Origin: Limnothrix sp. FACHB-406
Lineage (GTDB): Bacteria > Cyanobacteriota > Cyanobacteriia > CACIAM-69d
Assembly: GCF_014698235.1 (NCBI RefSeq)
Contig: NZ_JACJSP010000003.1
Location: forward strand, 186,001 to 250,000
DNA length: 64,000 nt
Direction: 5' to 3'
In this document: positions 26,003-36,441 of the stretch, in pieces
Layout: the number at the start of each line of letters is the position of its first letter
Position numbering within the stretch: position 1 is the stretch's first letter
Notes under the pieces: model-generated
The model's input: only the letters and a program-made list of their open reading frames with translations
What the model was told of the DNA's origin: nothing
Databases searched by the model: none
Made by a program: the position numbers and the translations under genes

Positions 26003-29000
26003 ATGCATATGGCTGCCTTGTCTGTCACCCTGACTCCTTTGGATCCGCAGGCTGCCTTGATTCAGAACCCGCTGATTGTTTCACCGGACACACCCGTGGT
26101 AGCGGCGCTCCATCGGATGAGTCAGGTGCGATCGAGCTGTGGAATTGCGGAATCCACCGATCCTGAAAACAACAACCAGCAGGTGCTGCGAGAGGCTCGG
26201 GGGAGCTGTGTGCTGGTGGTGGATCAAGACCGCCCGATCGGGATTGTGACCGAGCGAGATGTGGTGCGGCTGTTGGCCGAACAAACCTGCTTGGATCAAC
26301 TCACGGTCTCCCAGATCATGATCCAGCCCTTGGTGACCTTGCAGACCAAAACTTGTGAAGACCTGGACGTGATGGCGGCCATCACGCTGTTGCACAAACA
26401 CGGCATTCGCCATTTGCCCGTGCTGGATGCAGATCGCCGGTTGGTGGGCTTGATGACCCACGAAAGCCTCTGCCAAACCACCCGCCCGATCGACCTGCTG
26501 CGGATGCGGTTGGCCTCAGAGGTGATGACCCAGCATGTGGTGGCGATCGCGGTCACCAGTTCCATGCTTGATGTGGCGCGGCTGATGGCTGAGTGCCAGG
26601 TGGGATCCGTGGTGATTGTGGAGCCGGGTGCAGCAGATTCAGGACAGCAGCCCGTGGGAATTGTGACGGAACGGGACTTGGTGCAGTTTCAATCCCTGGG
26701 TTTGGACTTTCAGCAGTTCACGGTGCGAGAGGTGATGAGCACACCGGTTTTCACCGTGGCCGCCGATAGTTCCCTGTGGTTGGTTCATGAGTTGATGGCC
26801 AAGCGCAACATCCAGCGCGTTTTGGTCATGGGCGATCGGGGCGAGTTGGTGGGCATCGTCACCCAAACCAGTTTGCTGCGGGTTCTGAATCCCCTGGAGC
26901 TATACAAACTGGCGGAACTGCTAGAGCACAAGGTGAACCAGCTCGAAGCGGAAAAACAGGCCCTGGAAACGCTGCATCACCAGGAACTGGAGCAGCGGGT
27001 GGAAACCCGCACAGCGGCCCTGCGGGCCAAGGCAGAACGGGAACTGCTGTTGGTGGCGTTGGCCACTCAGATTCGATCGTCCCTGAGCTTACAGAGCATT
27101 TTGGATACCACGGTGCAGGAGGTGCGGCGGGTCTTGCAGTGCGATCGGGTGAATATTTGGCAATTTCAAACCGCCGACAAGGCTCGGGCCCGGGTGGTGG
27201 CAGAATCAACGGACTTACCCATTTCCATGATCGGCACGGAACTGGAGGGTACCTGGTTTCAGCATGACCAAGAACCGGTTTATCGGCAGGGCTACATCCG
27301 GGTTGAACCCGACGTGGCCGCCAGTGACATGGGCGGGTGTCACCTCCAGTTACCGATCGAGCTGCGGCCCCGCGCCAAAATTCTGGTTCCCCTGCTTTAT
27401 CAAGAGGAACTGTGGGGATTGTTGAGCGTTTCCGAAAGCAAAACCACCCGAAACTGGTTGCCCGACGAGGTGAAATTGCTCAAGGGCCTGTCGGTGCAAT
27501 TGGAAGTGGCCCTCAAGCAGGCCATCACGCACCAGCAACTGCAACAGGAATTGGAAACCCGCACGCAAGCGGAAGCCTTCCTGCGGGAAAGCGAGCAGCG
27601 CTATGCCAATCTCGCGGCCGTTGTGCCCGTGGGCATCTTCCGCATGGATTTGCAGGGACGGCCCACCTACGTGAACGAACGCTACTGCCAAATTTTAGGC
27701 TGCTCCATTGAAGAGGGTCTTGATTGGGATTGGGAGCAAGCCCTGCACCCGGACGATCGGGATTGGGTGTTGGCTCTGCGGGAGCAAAATCTGCGAGAGC
27801 AATCGTCCTGTCAGTTGGAATGCCGGTTCCAATCGCGCGAGCATCGCCACGGCCCCGACCCCGATCGGGCTGTCACGTGGGTGGATATGCGGGTGGTGGT
27901 GGAGCGGGATGCCACGGGTCAACCGATCGGCTATGTGGGAACCCTCACAGACATCAGCGATCGGAAGCGATCGGCCCTCGAACTCCGCGAAAGTCGCCAG
28001 CGATACGCCAGTCTGTTGGCCGTGGCCCCCGTCGGGATTTTTCGCACCGACACTGCCGGCCATTGCCTATACGTCAACGATCACTGGTGTGAAATGACCG
28101 GCCTCGATCATCGGGCCGCCCTTGGTCATGGTTGGCAGCTCACCCTGCACCCGGACGATCGCGCCTTAGTCACCAATGGCTGGATGCAAGCCATCCAGAC
28201 CAATCGCCCCTGGAAGGCCGAATATCGCCTGGCACGTCCCGACGGGGAAGTGCTTTGGGTCTATGGCCAATCGGTGGTAGAGCGCCATTTCAACGGCGAT
28301 ATCGTGGGCCATGTGGGAGCCATCACCAACATCACCGATCGTAAACAGGCTGACTTTGCCCTGCAAAACCTGATCGAAGGAACCGCCGCCACTGGCCTCG
28401 ATTTTTTCCCTGCCCTGGTCAAACATCTGGCCACCGCTCTCAATGTTTCCCACGCTTTTGTGGCCGAGCGCATGGGCAATCGAATCCAAGTGTTGGCCTT
28501 TTGGAATGCGGGAACCGTAGAAACGATCGCCACCTGTGCCCTCAACCACTTCGATCAGGAACTGCCCTACCCCTGGCACGGGAACTGCCATCCACAGTTG
28601 CTTCAGTCTCTGTTTCCCCAAGTGCCTGGCCTGACGCAAATCACCGACAACAACTATCTGAGCGTTCCCCTTCAAGATTCCCACGGTCTGGAAATTGGTC
28701 ACCTCTGCATCTTGAACCAAGGGCCCATTCAAGCGCCCCGCCGAGCCGAAACCGTCTTGCGCATCTTTGCGGCTCGGGCTGGAGCCGAACTGGAACGCCA
28801 GCAAGCCACCAACGCCCTTGAGCAGCTCAATCAGGATCTAGAAATTACGATTCAACGGCGAACCCAAGAGCTTTGGCGCGTTCACAATCTGCATAAGGCC
28901 ATTCTGAACTGTGCCCCCTATGCGGTGATCGCCACCGACATCCAGGGGCTAATTACCACCTTCAACCCAGCCGCCGAGCGCATGTTGGGATATCGGGCCG

Positions 29001-32000
29001 CCGAAGTGATCCGCCAGCTTACGCCGGAAATTTTCCACGACCGTCAGGAGGTGGCCGCCCGGGCTGCTCAGCGATCGGCAGAGTTGGGCGAGCCGATCGC
29101 CCAAGGGTTTGAAGTGCTCGTGGCCCGGGCCCGCCAAGGCATTGTGGACGAGAACGAGTGGAATTGTATTCGCCAGGATGGTTCTCGGTTTCCCGCCGCC
29201 CTTTCCGTGAGCTGCCTGAGGGATCGCAATGATCAAATCATTGGCTTTTTAGGCATTGCCCAAGACATTACCGATCGCAAGCGCACAGAGCAAGAGAATC
29301 GTTTACTCAAAGAGCGGTTGGAGTTTCTATTAGCCTCCAGTCCCGCTGTAATCTACAGTCGCAAGCTCGATCGACGCTACACCACAACCTTTGTTAGCCC
29401 CAATGTGGAATCTATCCTCGGCTACACGCCCCAGGAGTTTATTCAGGATGCAAACTTCTGGATTAGCCGAATTCATCCCCAAGATGTGGACAGGGTGCTC
29501 AGTGATCTCAGTGGTTCATTTGAAGCAGATCGCTACAAGTATGAGTACCGATTACTTCATGCGGATGGCTATTATTTGTGGGTGCGGGATGAAATTTACC
29601 TGGTGCGCGATGAGCAGAATCAGCCCCTAGAGATTGTGGGCTATTTTGCGGATATCAGCGATCTCAAGCAAACGGAAGCGATCGTGGTTCAGCAGGCCAA
29701 GCGCGAGACCCTGCTCTTAGAAATTACCCAGCGAATTCGTCAGTCTTTGGATCTTTCGATCGTGTTTGAAACGGCTTGTCAGGAAATTCGGCAGCTCATG
29801 GAGTCCGATCGAGTTGGCATCTTTCAGTTTAATCCCGAGTCCCAATGGCAAGATGGCAAGTTTGTGGCGGAATCCGTTGATGACAAATATCCATCGGTGA
29901 TTGCGGTTTCGATGGATGATCGCTGTTTTGGCGGAAGCTATTTCCAGCGCTATGCCCAAGGACAATATTGTGCAACCGACGATATCTATGACGGCAGCCT
30001 CAGCACCTGCCATGCGGATGTTTTAAAGCGGCTTGCGGTGCGGGCTAATTTGGTGATGCCTCTGCTTTGTAATGGAGCCTTGTGGGGGCTGCTTTGTGTT
30101 CATCAATGCATGAAAGTCCGGCATTGGGAGCTTTCAGAAATTGAATTAATTAAGCAAATTGCCAATCAATTAGAAATTGCGATTCAACAGGCCAGCCTCT
30201 ATGACCGAATGCAAGCCGAATTATTAGTTCGCAAGCGAGCGGAGAAGCGAATCGCCCTCCAACTCCATCAACAGGAATTATTAGGCGTTATTTCCCAACG
30301 AATTCGAGAATCGTTGGATGTGGCTGAAATTCTGCAAGTGGTCACCGACCAAGTGCGGCAGGTCTTTCAGTGCGATCGCGCAATCATACTTCAGGTGTTC
30401 CCAGATGGCCACAGCCAAATTTTTGAAGAATCTGTTGCGCCAGGTTTCCCAGTTCTCAAAAACCGCCAGTGGGATGATGAGCATTGGTCTATAGAAATCT
30501 TGGAGCATTATTGGCAGGGAGAGCCACGAATTGTGCCGGATGTGATGAGCGATCGGTGGACAGATTGCCTACGGGAATATTCCCAAGCAGGACAAATTCA
30601 GTCCAAAGTGGTGGCTCCTATTTTGCAGGAGGTGCATGTTCACAGCGAAGATCGCTGGGTTTCCGTGGGGCACAATAACCGCCTGTGGGGAGTGTTAGTA
30701 ATCCATGCTTGCCAGGAACAGCGGGTGTGGCAGGGGGCCGAGGCCAAACTTTTGCAACAAATTGCGAACCAGTTGGCCACGGCAATTCAACAGGCTAATT
30801 TATTTGAACAATTGCAACGGGAGCTTCAAGAGCGCCAGCAGGCTCAACAGCAATTGACCGATCGCAACCAAGAATTGGCCGTTTCTAATCAAGAATTGGC
30901 ACGGGCCACTCGGCTAAAAGATGAATTCTTGGCGAACATGAGCCATGAGCTGCGAACGCCGTTGAATGCCATTTTGGGAATTACTGAAGGGCTTCAGGAG
31001 TCGATTTTTGGTCCCATCACTGAGCAACAGGAGCGCGTGCTGCAAACCATTGAACGCAGTGGCTCCCATCTTTTATCATTGATTAATGACATTCTCGATG
31101 TGGCCAAAATTGAAGCCGGACAGCTAGAGTTAGACATTGCAGCGGTTCCTGTTTCGCCCCTGTGCCAATCTAGTTTGGCGTTTGTTAAGCAACAGGCTTT
31201 CAAAAAAGGAATTCAACTGGCGATTCAGCTTCCTCCCAAGTTGCCAGACTTGCTGGTGGATGAACGCCGGGTGCGCCAGGTATTGATTAATCTGTTAAAT
31301 AATGCGGTTAAATTTACCCCCGACCACGGATCTGTTTCTTTGGAAGTTTGTTTGGGAACATCACGACGAGTCCCTAAACTGAACAGTAGTTTGGGGGAAA
31401 CAGAAGTCCACCAGTTTTTGGAAATTTCGGTTGTGGATACCGGAATTGGGATTTCGCCGGAAGATATCCGCAAGCTCTTTCAGCCCTTTGTACAGGTGGA
31501 CAGTGCTTTGAATCGGCAGTACACCGGCACAGGGTTGGGGTTAGCGCTGGTGAAGCGAATTGTTGAATTGCATGGTGGAGAAGTATCCCTCGTGAGTGAA
31601 GTAGGTGTTGGCAGTCGATTTACGGTCGATTTGCCCTGTGCAAGTACGCTGTCTGGGCCGGATCAACCGGCAACGGGGGCGATCGAGGCGGCGGAACCCA
31701 GTCCGGCCGTACCCTTGGAATCGCCGCTGATTCTGTTGGCGGAGGATAACGAAGCCAATGTCAGCACGATCGTGGCGTATCTGCAAGCGAAGGGCTATCG
31801 CCTGACCCTGGCCAAAAACGGCGAGGAGGCCGTTGCTTTCGCCAAGGCCGCGCCGCCGGATCTGATCCTGATGGATATTCAGATGCCGGTGATGGATGGT
31901 TTGGAAGCCACTCGCCAAATTCGCCAAGATCCGACCCTGGCCAATGTGCCGATCATTGCCCTAACGGCTTTGGCAATGGCGGGCGATCGGGAACGATGTT

Positions 32001-32092
32001 TGGCGGCGGGAGCCAGTGATTATCTGAGCAAGCCGGTGCGACTCAAGCAGTTGGCAGCCATGATTCAAGAATTCCTCGCGGCCATTTCCTAA
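26003..32092 (+). CDS. giant hybrid histidine kinase with a DXCF cyanobacteriochrome GAF domain
   Basis: A 2029-residue cytoplasmic sensor. Approximate order: two CBS pairs (20-160, 170-298), coiled coil, GAF1 (350-515), PAS1 (533-655), PAS2 (666-785), degenerate GAF2 (790-940), PAS3 (962-1095), PAS4 (1105-1230), GAF3 (1237-1400), GAF4 (1426-1605), HisKA with MSHELRTPLN (His1648), HATPase (1745-1880) and a receiver with LILMDIQMPVMDG (Asp1958). GAF3 has the marks of a bilin-binding cyanobacteriochrome: DDRCF (a DXCF motif, Cys1308) and STCH (Cys1336, His1337), 28 residues apart, plus VRANLVMPLL and LWGLLCVHQC. GAF1 has Cys446-His447 but Trp in place of the DXCF Cys. It is therefore probably a photoreceptor that also reads adenylate-type ligands through CBS. 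No partner gene is adjacent. ATG at 26009 is an alternative start. Confidence 0.9.
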   Translation: MHMAALSVTLTPLDPQAALIQNPLIVSPDTPVVAALHRMSQVRSSCGIAESTDPENNNQQVLREARGSCVLVVDQDRPIGIVTERDVVRLLAEQTCLDQLTVSQIMIQPLVTLQTKTCEDLDVMAAITLLHKHGIRHLPVLDADRRLVGLMTHESLCQTTRPIDLLRMRLASEVMTQHVVAIAVTSSMLDVARLMAECQVGSVVIVEPGAADSGQQPVGIVTERDLVQFQSLGLDFQQFTVREVMSTPVFTVAADSSLWLVHELMAKRNIQRVLVMGDRGELVGIVTQTSLLRVLNPLELYKLAELLEHKVNQLEAEKQALETLHHQELEQRVETRTAALRAKAERELLLVALATQIRSSLSLQSILDTTVQEVRRVLQCDRVNIWQFQTADKARARVVAESTDLPISMIGTELEGTWFQHDQEPVYRQGYIRVEPDVAASDMGGCHLQLPIELRPRAKILVPLLYQEELWGLLSVSESKTTRNWLPDEVKLLKGLSVQLEVALKQAITHQQLQQELETRTQAEAFLRESEQRYANLAAVVPVGIFRMDLQGRPTYVNERYCQILGCSIEEGLDWDWEQALHPDDRDWVLALREQNLREQSSCQLECRFQSREHRHGPDPDRAVTWVDMRVVVERDATGQPIGYVGTLTDISDRKRSALELRESRQRYASLLAVAPVGIFRTDTAGHCLYVNDHWCEMTGLDHRAALGHGWQLTLHPDDRALVTNGWMQAIQTNRPWKAEYRLARPDGEVLWVYGQSVVERHFNGDIVGHVGAITNITDRKQADFALQNLIEGTAATGLDFFPALVKHLATALNVSHAFVAERMGNRIQVLAFWNAGTVETIATCALNHFDQELPYPWHGNCHPQLLQSLFPQVPGLTQITDNNYLSVPLQDSHGLEIGHLCILNQGPIQAPRRAETVLRIFAARAGAELERQQATNALEQLNQDLEITIQRRTQELWRVHNLHKAILNCAPYAVIATDIQGLITTFNPAAERMLGYRAAEVIRQLTPEIFHDRQEVAARAAQRSAELGEPIAQGFEVLVARARQGIVDENEWNCIRQDGSRFPAALSVSCLRDRNDQIIGFLGIAQDITDRKRTEQENRLLKERLEFLLASSPAVIYSRKLDRRYTTTFVSPNVESILGYTPQEFIQDANFWISRIHPQDVDRVLSDLSGSFEADRYKYEYRLLHADGYYLWVRDEIYLVRDEQNQPLEIVGYFADISDLKQTEAIVVQQAKRETLLLEITQRIRQSLDLSIVFETACQEIRQLMESDRVGIFQFNPESQWQDGKFVAESVDDKYPSVIAVSMDDRCFGGSYFQRYAQGQYCATDDIYDGSLSTCHADVLKRLAVRANLVMPLLCNGALWGLLCVHQCMKVRHWELSEIELIKQIANQLEIAIQQASLYDRMQAELLVRKRAEKRIALQLHQQELLGVISQRIRESLDVAEILQVVTDQVRQVFQCDRAIILQVFPDGHSQIFEESVAPGFPVLKNRQWDDEHWSIEILEHYWQGEPRIVPDVMSDRWTDCLREYSQAGQIQSKVVAPILQEVHVHSEDRWVSVGHNNRLWGVLVIHACQEQRVWQGAEAKLLQQIANQLATAIQQANLFEQLQRELQERQQAQQQLTDRNQELAVSNQELARATRLKDEFLANMSHELRTPLNAILGITEGLQESIFGPITEQQERVLQTIERSGSHLLSLINDILDVAKIEAGQLELDIAAVPVSPLCQSSLAFVKQQAFKKGIQLAIQLPPKLPDLLVDERRVRQVLINLLNNAVKFTPDHGSVSLEVCLGTSRRVPKLNSSLGETEVHQFLEISVVDTGIGISPEDIRKLFQPFVQVDSALNRQYTGTGLGLALVKRIVELHGGEVSLVSEVGVGSRFTVDLPCASTLSGPDQPATGAIEAAEPSPAVPLESPLILLAEDNEANVSTIVAYLQAKGYRLTLAKNGEEAVAFAKAAPPDLILMDIQMPVMDGLEATRQIRQDPTLANVPIIALTALAMAGDRERCLAAGASDYLSKPVRLKQLAAMIQEFLAAIS

Positions 32093-32264
32093 GCTAAGGG
32101 GGCGGCCGTGGGTGCTGCGGATCTCACGGGATCCCCAAAAATCTGCCGATCGCGGCGATCATTCCCAGGAAGCCGGTTCCGGGATCGAGCGCGAACAGGG
32201 GTGCGCAACCGGGTAAGATAACAGCCTGAATCATTGACCTTCATTTGCCCCAGCCCTCGTCGCC

Positions 32265-35200
32265 ATGACTGCCCCGGTAGACGCGCTTCCCACCCAATAC
32301 GATCCCAAAGCTGCCGAAGCCAAATGGCAGAGCACCTGGGAGGACTCCGCTGCCTTTGCGGCCGATGTTGATGCCGCTGGCGAGCCGTTTTGTGTGGTGA
32401 TTCCGCCGCCGAACGTCACCGGCAGTTTGCACATGGGCCATGCCTTTGAGCATTCTTTGATCGATGCCTTTGTGCGCTACCACCGGATGACCGGGCGCAA
32501 CACCCTGTGGCTGCCGGGAACCGACCACGCCAGCATCGCCGTGCAATCGATCCTGGATAAGCAACTGAAGGAGGCAGGAACCGATCGCTTTGCCTTGGGT
32601 CGTGAGGCGTTTCTCGATCAGGCCTGGACTTGGAAAGAAGAATCCGGCGGCACGATCGTTGGGCAAATGCGCCGCCTGGGCCTGTCCGTCGATTGGGATC
32701 GCGAGCGGTTCACCATGGATGAAGGCCTTTCCAATGCCGTGTTGGAAGCCTTTGTGCGGCTCTACGAAGACGGGCTAATCTATCGCGGCAAATACATGGT
32801 CAACTGGTGCCCCGCCTCCCAGTCGGCCGTGTCCGATTTGGAAGTGGACAACAAAGAGGTGGACGGCAACCTCTGGCATTTCCGCTACCCGCTGACCAAT
32901 GGTTCCGGCGAAGTGGTGGTGGCCACGACCCGCCCGGAAACGATGCTGGGTGATACGGCGGTGGCGGTGAACCCCAAGGACGATCGCTACAAGGCCCTGA
33001 TTGGCAAAACCGTCACCCTGCCCCTGGTGGGCCGGGAAATCCCGATCGTTGGCGATGAATTTGTTGATCCGACCTTTGGTACGGGCTGTGTGAAAGTCAC
33101 GCCAGCCCACGATCCCAACGATTTCGAGATGGGCAAGCGCCACAACCTGCCCCAAATCGAAATCCTGAACAAAGACGGCACGGTCAACGAAAACGGCGGC
33201 GAATTTTGCGGCCAAGATCGCTTCGTGGCCCGCAAGAACCTTGTGGCCAAGATGGAGGAGCTGGGCTACCTGGAAAAGGTGGAAGCCTATCGCCACTCCG
33301 TGCCCTACAGCGAGCGCGGCAAAGTGCCCGTGGAGCCGCTGTTGTCGTCCCAGTGGTTCTTGCAGGTGCGCCCCTTGGCCGAAAAGGCCCTGGCGGATCT
33401 GGAAAACAACCGGGAGCCGCTGTTTGTGCCCGATCGCTGGACGAAGGTCTACCGCGATTGGCTGCTGAACCTGCGCGATTGGTGCATTTCCCGCCAGCTC
33501 TGGTGGGGCCACCAAATCCCCGCTTGGTACGTGATCAGCGAAACCAACGGCCAAGTGACGGAACACACGCCCTTCATCGTGGCCCGCACGGAAGCCGATG
33601 CTCTCAAGCAAGCCCAGGCCCGCTACGGCGAAGGTGCAGTGCTGGAGCGGGATGAGGACGTGCTGGATACTTGGTTCTCGTCCGGTTTGTGGCCCTTTTC
33701 GACGTTGGGTTGGCCCAATGAAACGGCGGCCGATTTCCAAACCTATTACCCGAACACGATGCTGGTGACGGGCTTTGACATCATCTTTTTCTGGGTGGCC
33801 CGGATGACGATGATGGCGGGCTATTTCACCGGTCAAATGCCCTTCAAAACGGTCTACGTTCACGGGCTGGTGCGGGATGAAAATAACCAAAAAATGTCGA
33901 AATCCAAGGGCAATGGGATTGATCCCTTGCTGTTGATCGACAAATACGGCACGGATGCGGTGCGCTACACCCTGGTGCGGGAAGTGGCCGGCGCGGGTCA
34001 GGATATCCGCCTGGACTACAACCGCAAAACCGATGAGTCGGTGTCGGTGGAAGCGTCACGCAACTTTGCGAACAAGCTGTGGAATGCGTCGCGGTTTGTG
34101 TTGATGAATTTGGCTGGGGAAACGCCGGCCAGCTTGGGTGCGCCGGAGGCCGATCGCCTGGAGTTGGCCGATCGCTGGATCCTGTCGCGGTTTAACCAAA
34201 CCGTGCGCCAAACCCGCCACGACATCGATCACTACGGTTTGGGCGAGGCGGCCAAGGGGCTTTACGAGTTCATTTGGGGCGACTTCTGCGACTGGTATAT
34301 CGAGTTGGTGAAACCCCGGTTGAATGGGGATGATCCGGCGGCTCGGCGGACGGTGCAGCAGATGTTGGCGCTGGTGTTGGATGGGACGCTGAAGCTGTTG
34401 CATCCCTTCATGCCCCACATCACCGAAGAGGTGTGGCACGCCCTGACAGGGGCGGCGGCGACGGACTTTTTGGCCCTGCAAGCCTACCCGGTGGCGATCG
34501 AACAGGCGATCGATCGGGAGCTAGAAGCCCAGTTCGAGGCGATCATCAACGCGATCCGCACGATCCGGAACCTGCGGGCCGAGGCAGATATCAAGCCCGG
34601 TCAGAAAGTGCCGATCGTCCTGCAACCGGAGACCGATCGGGAGCGGACGGCCTTTGAAATTGGCCGCGCCTACATTTGCAATCTGGCCAAGGTGTCCGAC
34701 CTGACGATCCAGGGCGGTGCAACCCCGGTGAAACCGACAGCCGCCCCAGAGCCGACCCTGATGGATGCGGACACGGCAGCCCTGCTAGAGGCGATCGCCG
34801 CTGACGAAATGAATCTGGATGCCGACCAACTGGCTTGGGAGCAAAGCGAAAAACGGCGGGTAGCCCTGCTGACCCTGGCCATGATCGGGACAGCGGCCTT
34901 TGCGCTCTACTTGGCCAACAGCACCCTGGACGCGATCGACGAAATCCCGCTGCTGCCCTCGATCTTCCAGTTGATTGGCTTCTTCTGGACGGTCTACCAC
35001 CTGCCCAAGACCCTGCTGTTTGCGCGCGATCGAGCGGCCTTTGCGAATGGCGTGCGGCAAACCAAACTGACCTACATCGGCGAGGGCAATCCCTTCGCGG
35101 TGCGGGCCTATCCTGGAGAAACCCCGGCCGCCGCTCCGACCAAGCCGCAGCCGCTCCAGTTGCCGGCCGCCCAAGCGCCGGAAGTGACCTTGCCGATCGA

Positions 35201-35501
35201 CCTGGGCCAGGCGGAACCGGAAGCCGTCCCGATCGAGCGGGCCATGGCCGGCGTGGTGGGTACGACCCAAGTGTTGCTGCCCCTGGTGGATGGTGTGGTG
35301 GACTTGGCTGCCCTACGCGCTAAGTTGACCAAGGCCCTGAACAAGGCCGAAGGGGAAATCAAGGGGCTGTCGGGTCGCCTCAGCAATTCGGGCTTTGTGG
35401 ACAAGGCTCCCCCGGAAGTGGTGGCCAGCGCCCGGGCCGCCTTGGCGGAAGCGGAAACCCAAGCCCAATTGCTGCGCGATCGCCTGGCCCAGTTGCAATA
35501 A
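32265..35501 (+). CDS. valS: valyl-tRNA synthetase with inserted CAAD membrane domain
   Basis: Charges tRNA-Val. The class Ia core has the HIGH motif as [14 protein letters not shown] (about 45-58), an editing domain (about 190-340), [10 protein letters not shown] (about 542-551) and a helical anticodon-binding domain. At about 836-950, between the anticodon domain and the C-terminal coiled coil (about 1000-1078), there is an extra block: an acidic helix, two hydrophobic helices ([17 protein letters not shown] near 868-885 and [15 protein letters not shown] near 899-914) and a Pro/Ala-rich linker. This matches CAAD, the cyanobacterial aminoacyl-tRNA synthetase appended domain, which attaches some synthetases to thylakoid membranes. 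This explains a length of 1078 against about 900-950 in other bacteria. Confidence 0.95.
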   Translation: MTAPVDALPTQYDPKAAEAKWQSTWEDSAAFAADVDAAGEPFCVVIPPPNVTGSLHMGHAFEHSLIDAFVRYHRMTGRNTLWLPGTDHASIAVQSILDKQLKEAGTDRFALGREAFLDQAWTWKEESGGTIVGQMRRLGLSVDWDRERFTMDEGLSNAVLEAFVRLYEDGLIYRGKYMVNWCPASQSAVSDLEVDNKEVDGNLWHFRYPLTNGSGEVVVATTRPETMLGDTAVAVNPKDDRYKALIGKTVTLPLVGREIPIVGDEFVDPTFGTGCVKVTPAHDPNDFEMGKRHNLPQIEILNKDGTVNENGGEFCGQDRFVARKNLVAKMEELGYLEKVEAYRHSVPYSERGKVPVEPLLSSQWFLQVRPLAEKALADLENNREPLFVPDRWTKVYRDWLLNLRDWCISRQLWWGHQIPAWYVISETNGQVTEHTPFIVARTEADALKQAQARYGEGAVLERDEDVLDTWFSSGLWPFSTLGWPNETAADFQTYYPNTMLVTGFDIIFFWVARMTMMAGYFTGQMPFKTVYVHGLVRDENNQKMSKSKGNGIDPLLLIDKYGTDAVRYTLVREVAGAGQDIRLDYNRKTDESVSVEASRNFANKLWNASRFVLMNLAGETPASLGAPEADRLELADRWILSRFNQTVRQTRHDIDHYGLGEAAKGLYEFIWGDFCDWYIELVKPRLNGDDPAARRTVQQMLALVLDGTLKLLHPFMPHITEEVWHALTGAAATDFLALQAYPVAIEQAIDRELEAQFEAIINAIRTIRNLRAEADIKPGQKVPIVLQPETDRERTAFEIGRAYICNLAKVSDLTIQGGATPVKPTAAPEPTLMDADTAALLEAIAADEMNLDADQLAWEQSEKRRVALLTLAMIGTAAFALYLANSTLDAIDEIPLLPSIFQLIGFFWTVYHLPKTLLFARDRAAFANGVRQTKLTYIGEGNPFAVRAYPGETPAAAPTKPQPLQLPAAQAPEVTLPIDLGQAEPEAVPIERAMAGVVGTTQVLLPLVDGVVDLAALRAKLTKALNKAEGEIKGLSGRLSNSGFVDKAPPEVVASARAALAEAETQAQLLRDRLAQLQ

Positions 35502-35580
35502 AATTGCCCCGAAAATCCTGAATTCCAGCAATTTCCTGAGTTCAAGAAACAAATCAGCGTATGGCTTCACCGGAGGGGAC

Positions 35581-36036
35581 ATGGTGCTTTATTTAGCCCA
35601 AGTGCAACAACAGGAAACGGATCACTCCCTAGCCCTGATGCCGCTGGCGGTGCAGTCCGTCGATCGGGGATGGCAAATTACCCGAGAGCGCCAACGCCAG
35701 ACCCTGCCCTTGCCGGAACAGGCTCAATGTCATCCCCAGCAGTTGGTGCTGATTGAGGTGGACAACGCCCAATTGGTGACCGACTGCCAGGATGCAACCG
35801 ATTGGATTTTGGAGCTGATTAAAACCTACTTGAGCTTGGGAGTCACGCCCGAGGAGTTGGCCCACGAAGCCAACCGCCTAGAGCAGTGGAAACAGTCTCT
35901 GACCCTGCAAAATCAAGAGCTATCGCGGCGATCGCTTGAGTTGGAAATTCGCCGCGATCAGCTACAGGCTCTGGAAGCGGCCCTCAAAACATCTTCCCCG
36001 GAAGATGAGGAAGCCGCCGAAGCCACTGAGGATTAG
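35581..36036 (+). CDS. hypothetical coiled-coil protein
   Basis: A 151-residue protein that I do not recognise by function. The N-terminal half (MVLYLAQVQQQ, LMPLAVQSVDRGW, QQLVLIEVDNAQLVTD) looks like a small beta-rich fold. The second half (from TDWILELIKTYLSLG) is helical and ends in a coiled coil (WKQSLTLQNQELSRRSLELE and onward) with an acidic tail. The ATG at 35581 is preferred to the frame opening inside valS. It sits 79 bases after valS and 15 bases before a DUF3593 gene, so the three are probably co-transcribed. Confidence 0.75.
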   Translation: MVLYLAQVQQQETDHSLALMPLAVQSVDRGWQITRERQRQTLPLPEQAQCHPQQLVLIEVDNAQLVTDCQDATDWILELIKTYLSLGVTPEELAHEANRLEQWKQSLTLQNQELSRRSLELEIRRDQLQALEAALKTSSPEDEEAAEATED

Positions 36037-36051
36037 TGGGGGAAATCAATA

Positions 36052-36360
36052 ATGTCTTTTTTATCCAAAGAAACCCTGTTTGGTTTATCTCTGTTTCCCT
36101 ATTTGGGGTTTCTGTGGTTTTTGACGCGATCGGGTCAAGCGCCCAAGCTCGGTCTGATTGGGTTTTACCTGACCCTTTTATTTGTGGCGATTACCATTCC
36201 CGCTGGTATCTACGCCCAGGTGCATTACAACCAAAGTCTTGCCGATGTGGACTGGCTCCATGGCAGCGCGGAGGTTTTCTTGACCTTGGCGAATTTGACC
36301 TTGGTGCTTGGGTTTCAACGGGCCATCAGCCAACTGAAAGCCACCAAAAAGGCCCCATAG
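36052..36360 (+). CDS. DUF3593 membrane protein
   Basis: A 102-residue membrane protein with three hydrophobic segments (FGLSLFPYLGFLWFL, LGLIGFYLTLLFVAITI and VFLTLANLTLVLGF). The wording LFGLSLFPYLGFLWFLTRSG and VDWLHGSAEVFLTLAN is that of DUF3593, a family shared by cyanobacteria and plastids and of unknown function, probably in thylakoid membranes. Starts 15 bases after the preceding gene. Confidence 0.83.
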   Translation: MSFLSKETLFGLSLFPYLGFLWFLTRSGQAPKLGLIGFYLTLLFVAITIPAGIYAQVHYNQSLADVDWLHGSAEVFLTLANLTLVLGFQRAISQLKATKKAP

Positions 36361-36441
36361 GCCCGCTAGCCCGCTGAGTTGGGGGACTCGAACTGGGGTT
36401 GCCCAGGATTGATGCGGTGGGGATGGCTCAGCGGGCGGCGG

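Noticed and set aside
32775..33890. 371-codon open frame on the minus strand
   Set aside because: Antisense to the catalytic region of valS and without any recognisable domain.
36361..36430. tRNA-like gactcgaac sequence
   Set aside because: The surrounding bases do not form a T-arm or acceptor stem on either strand.
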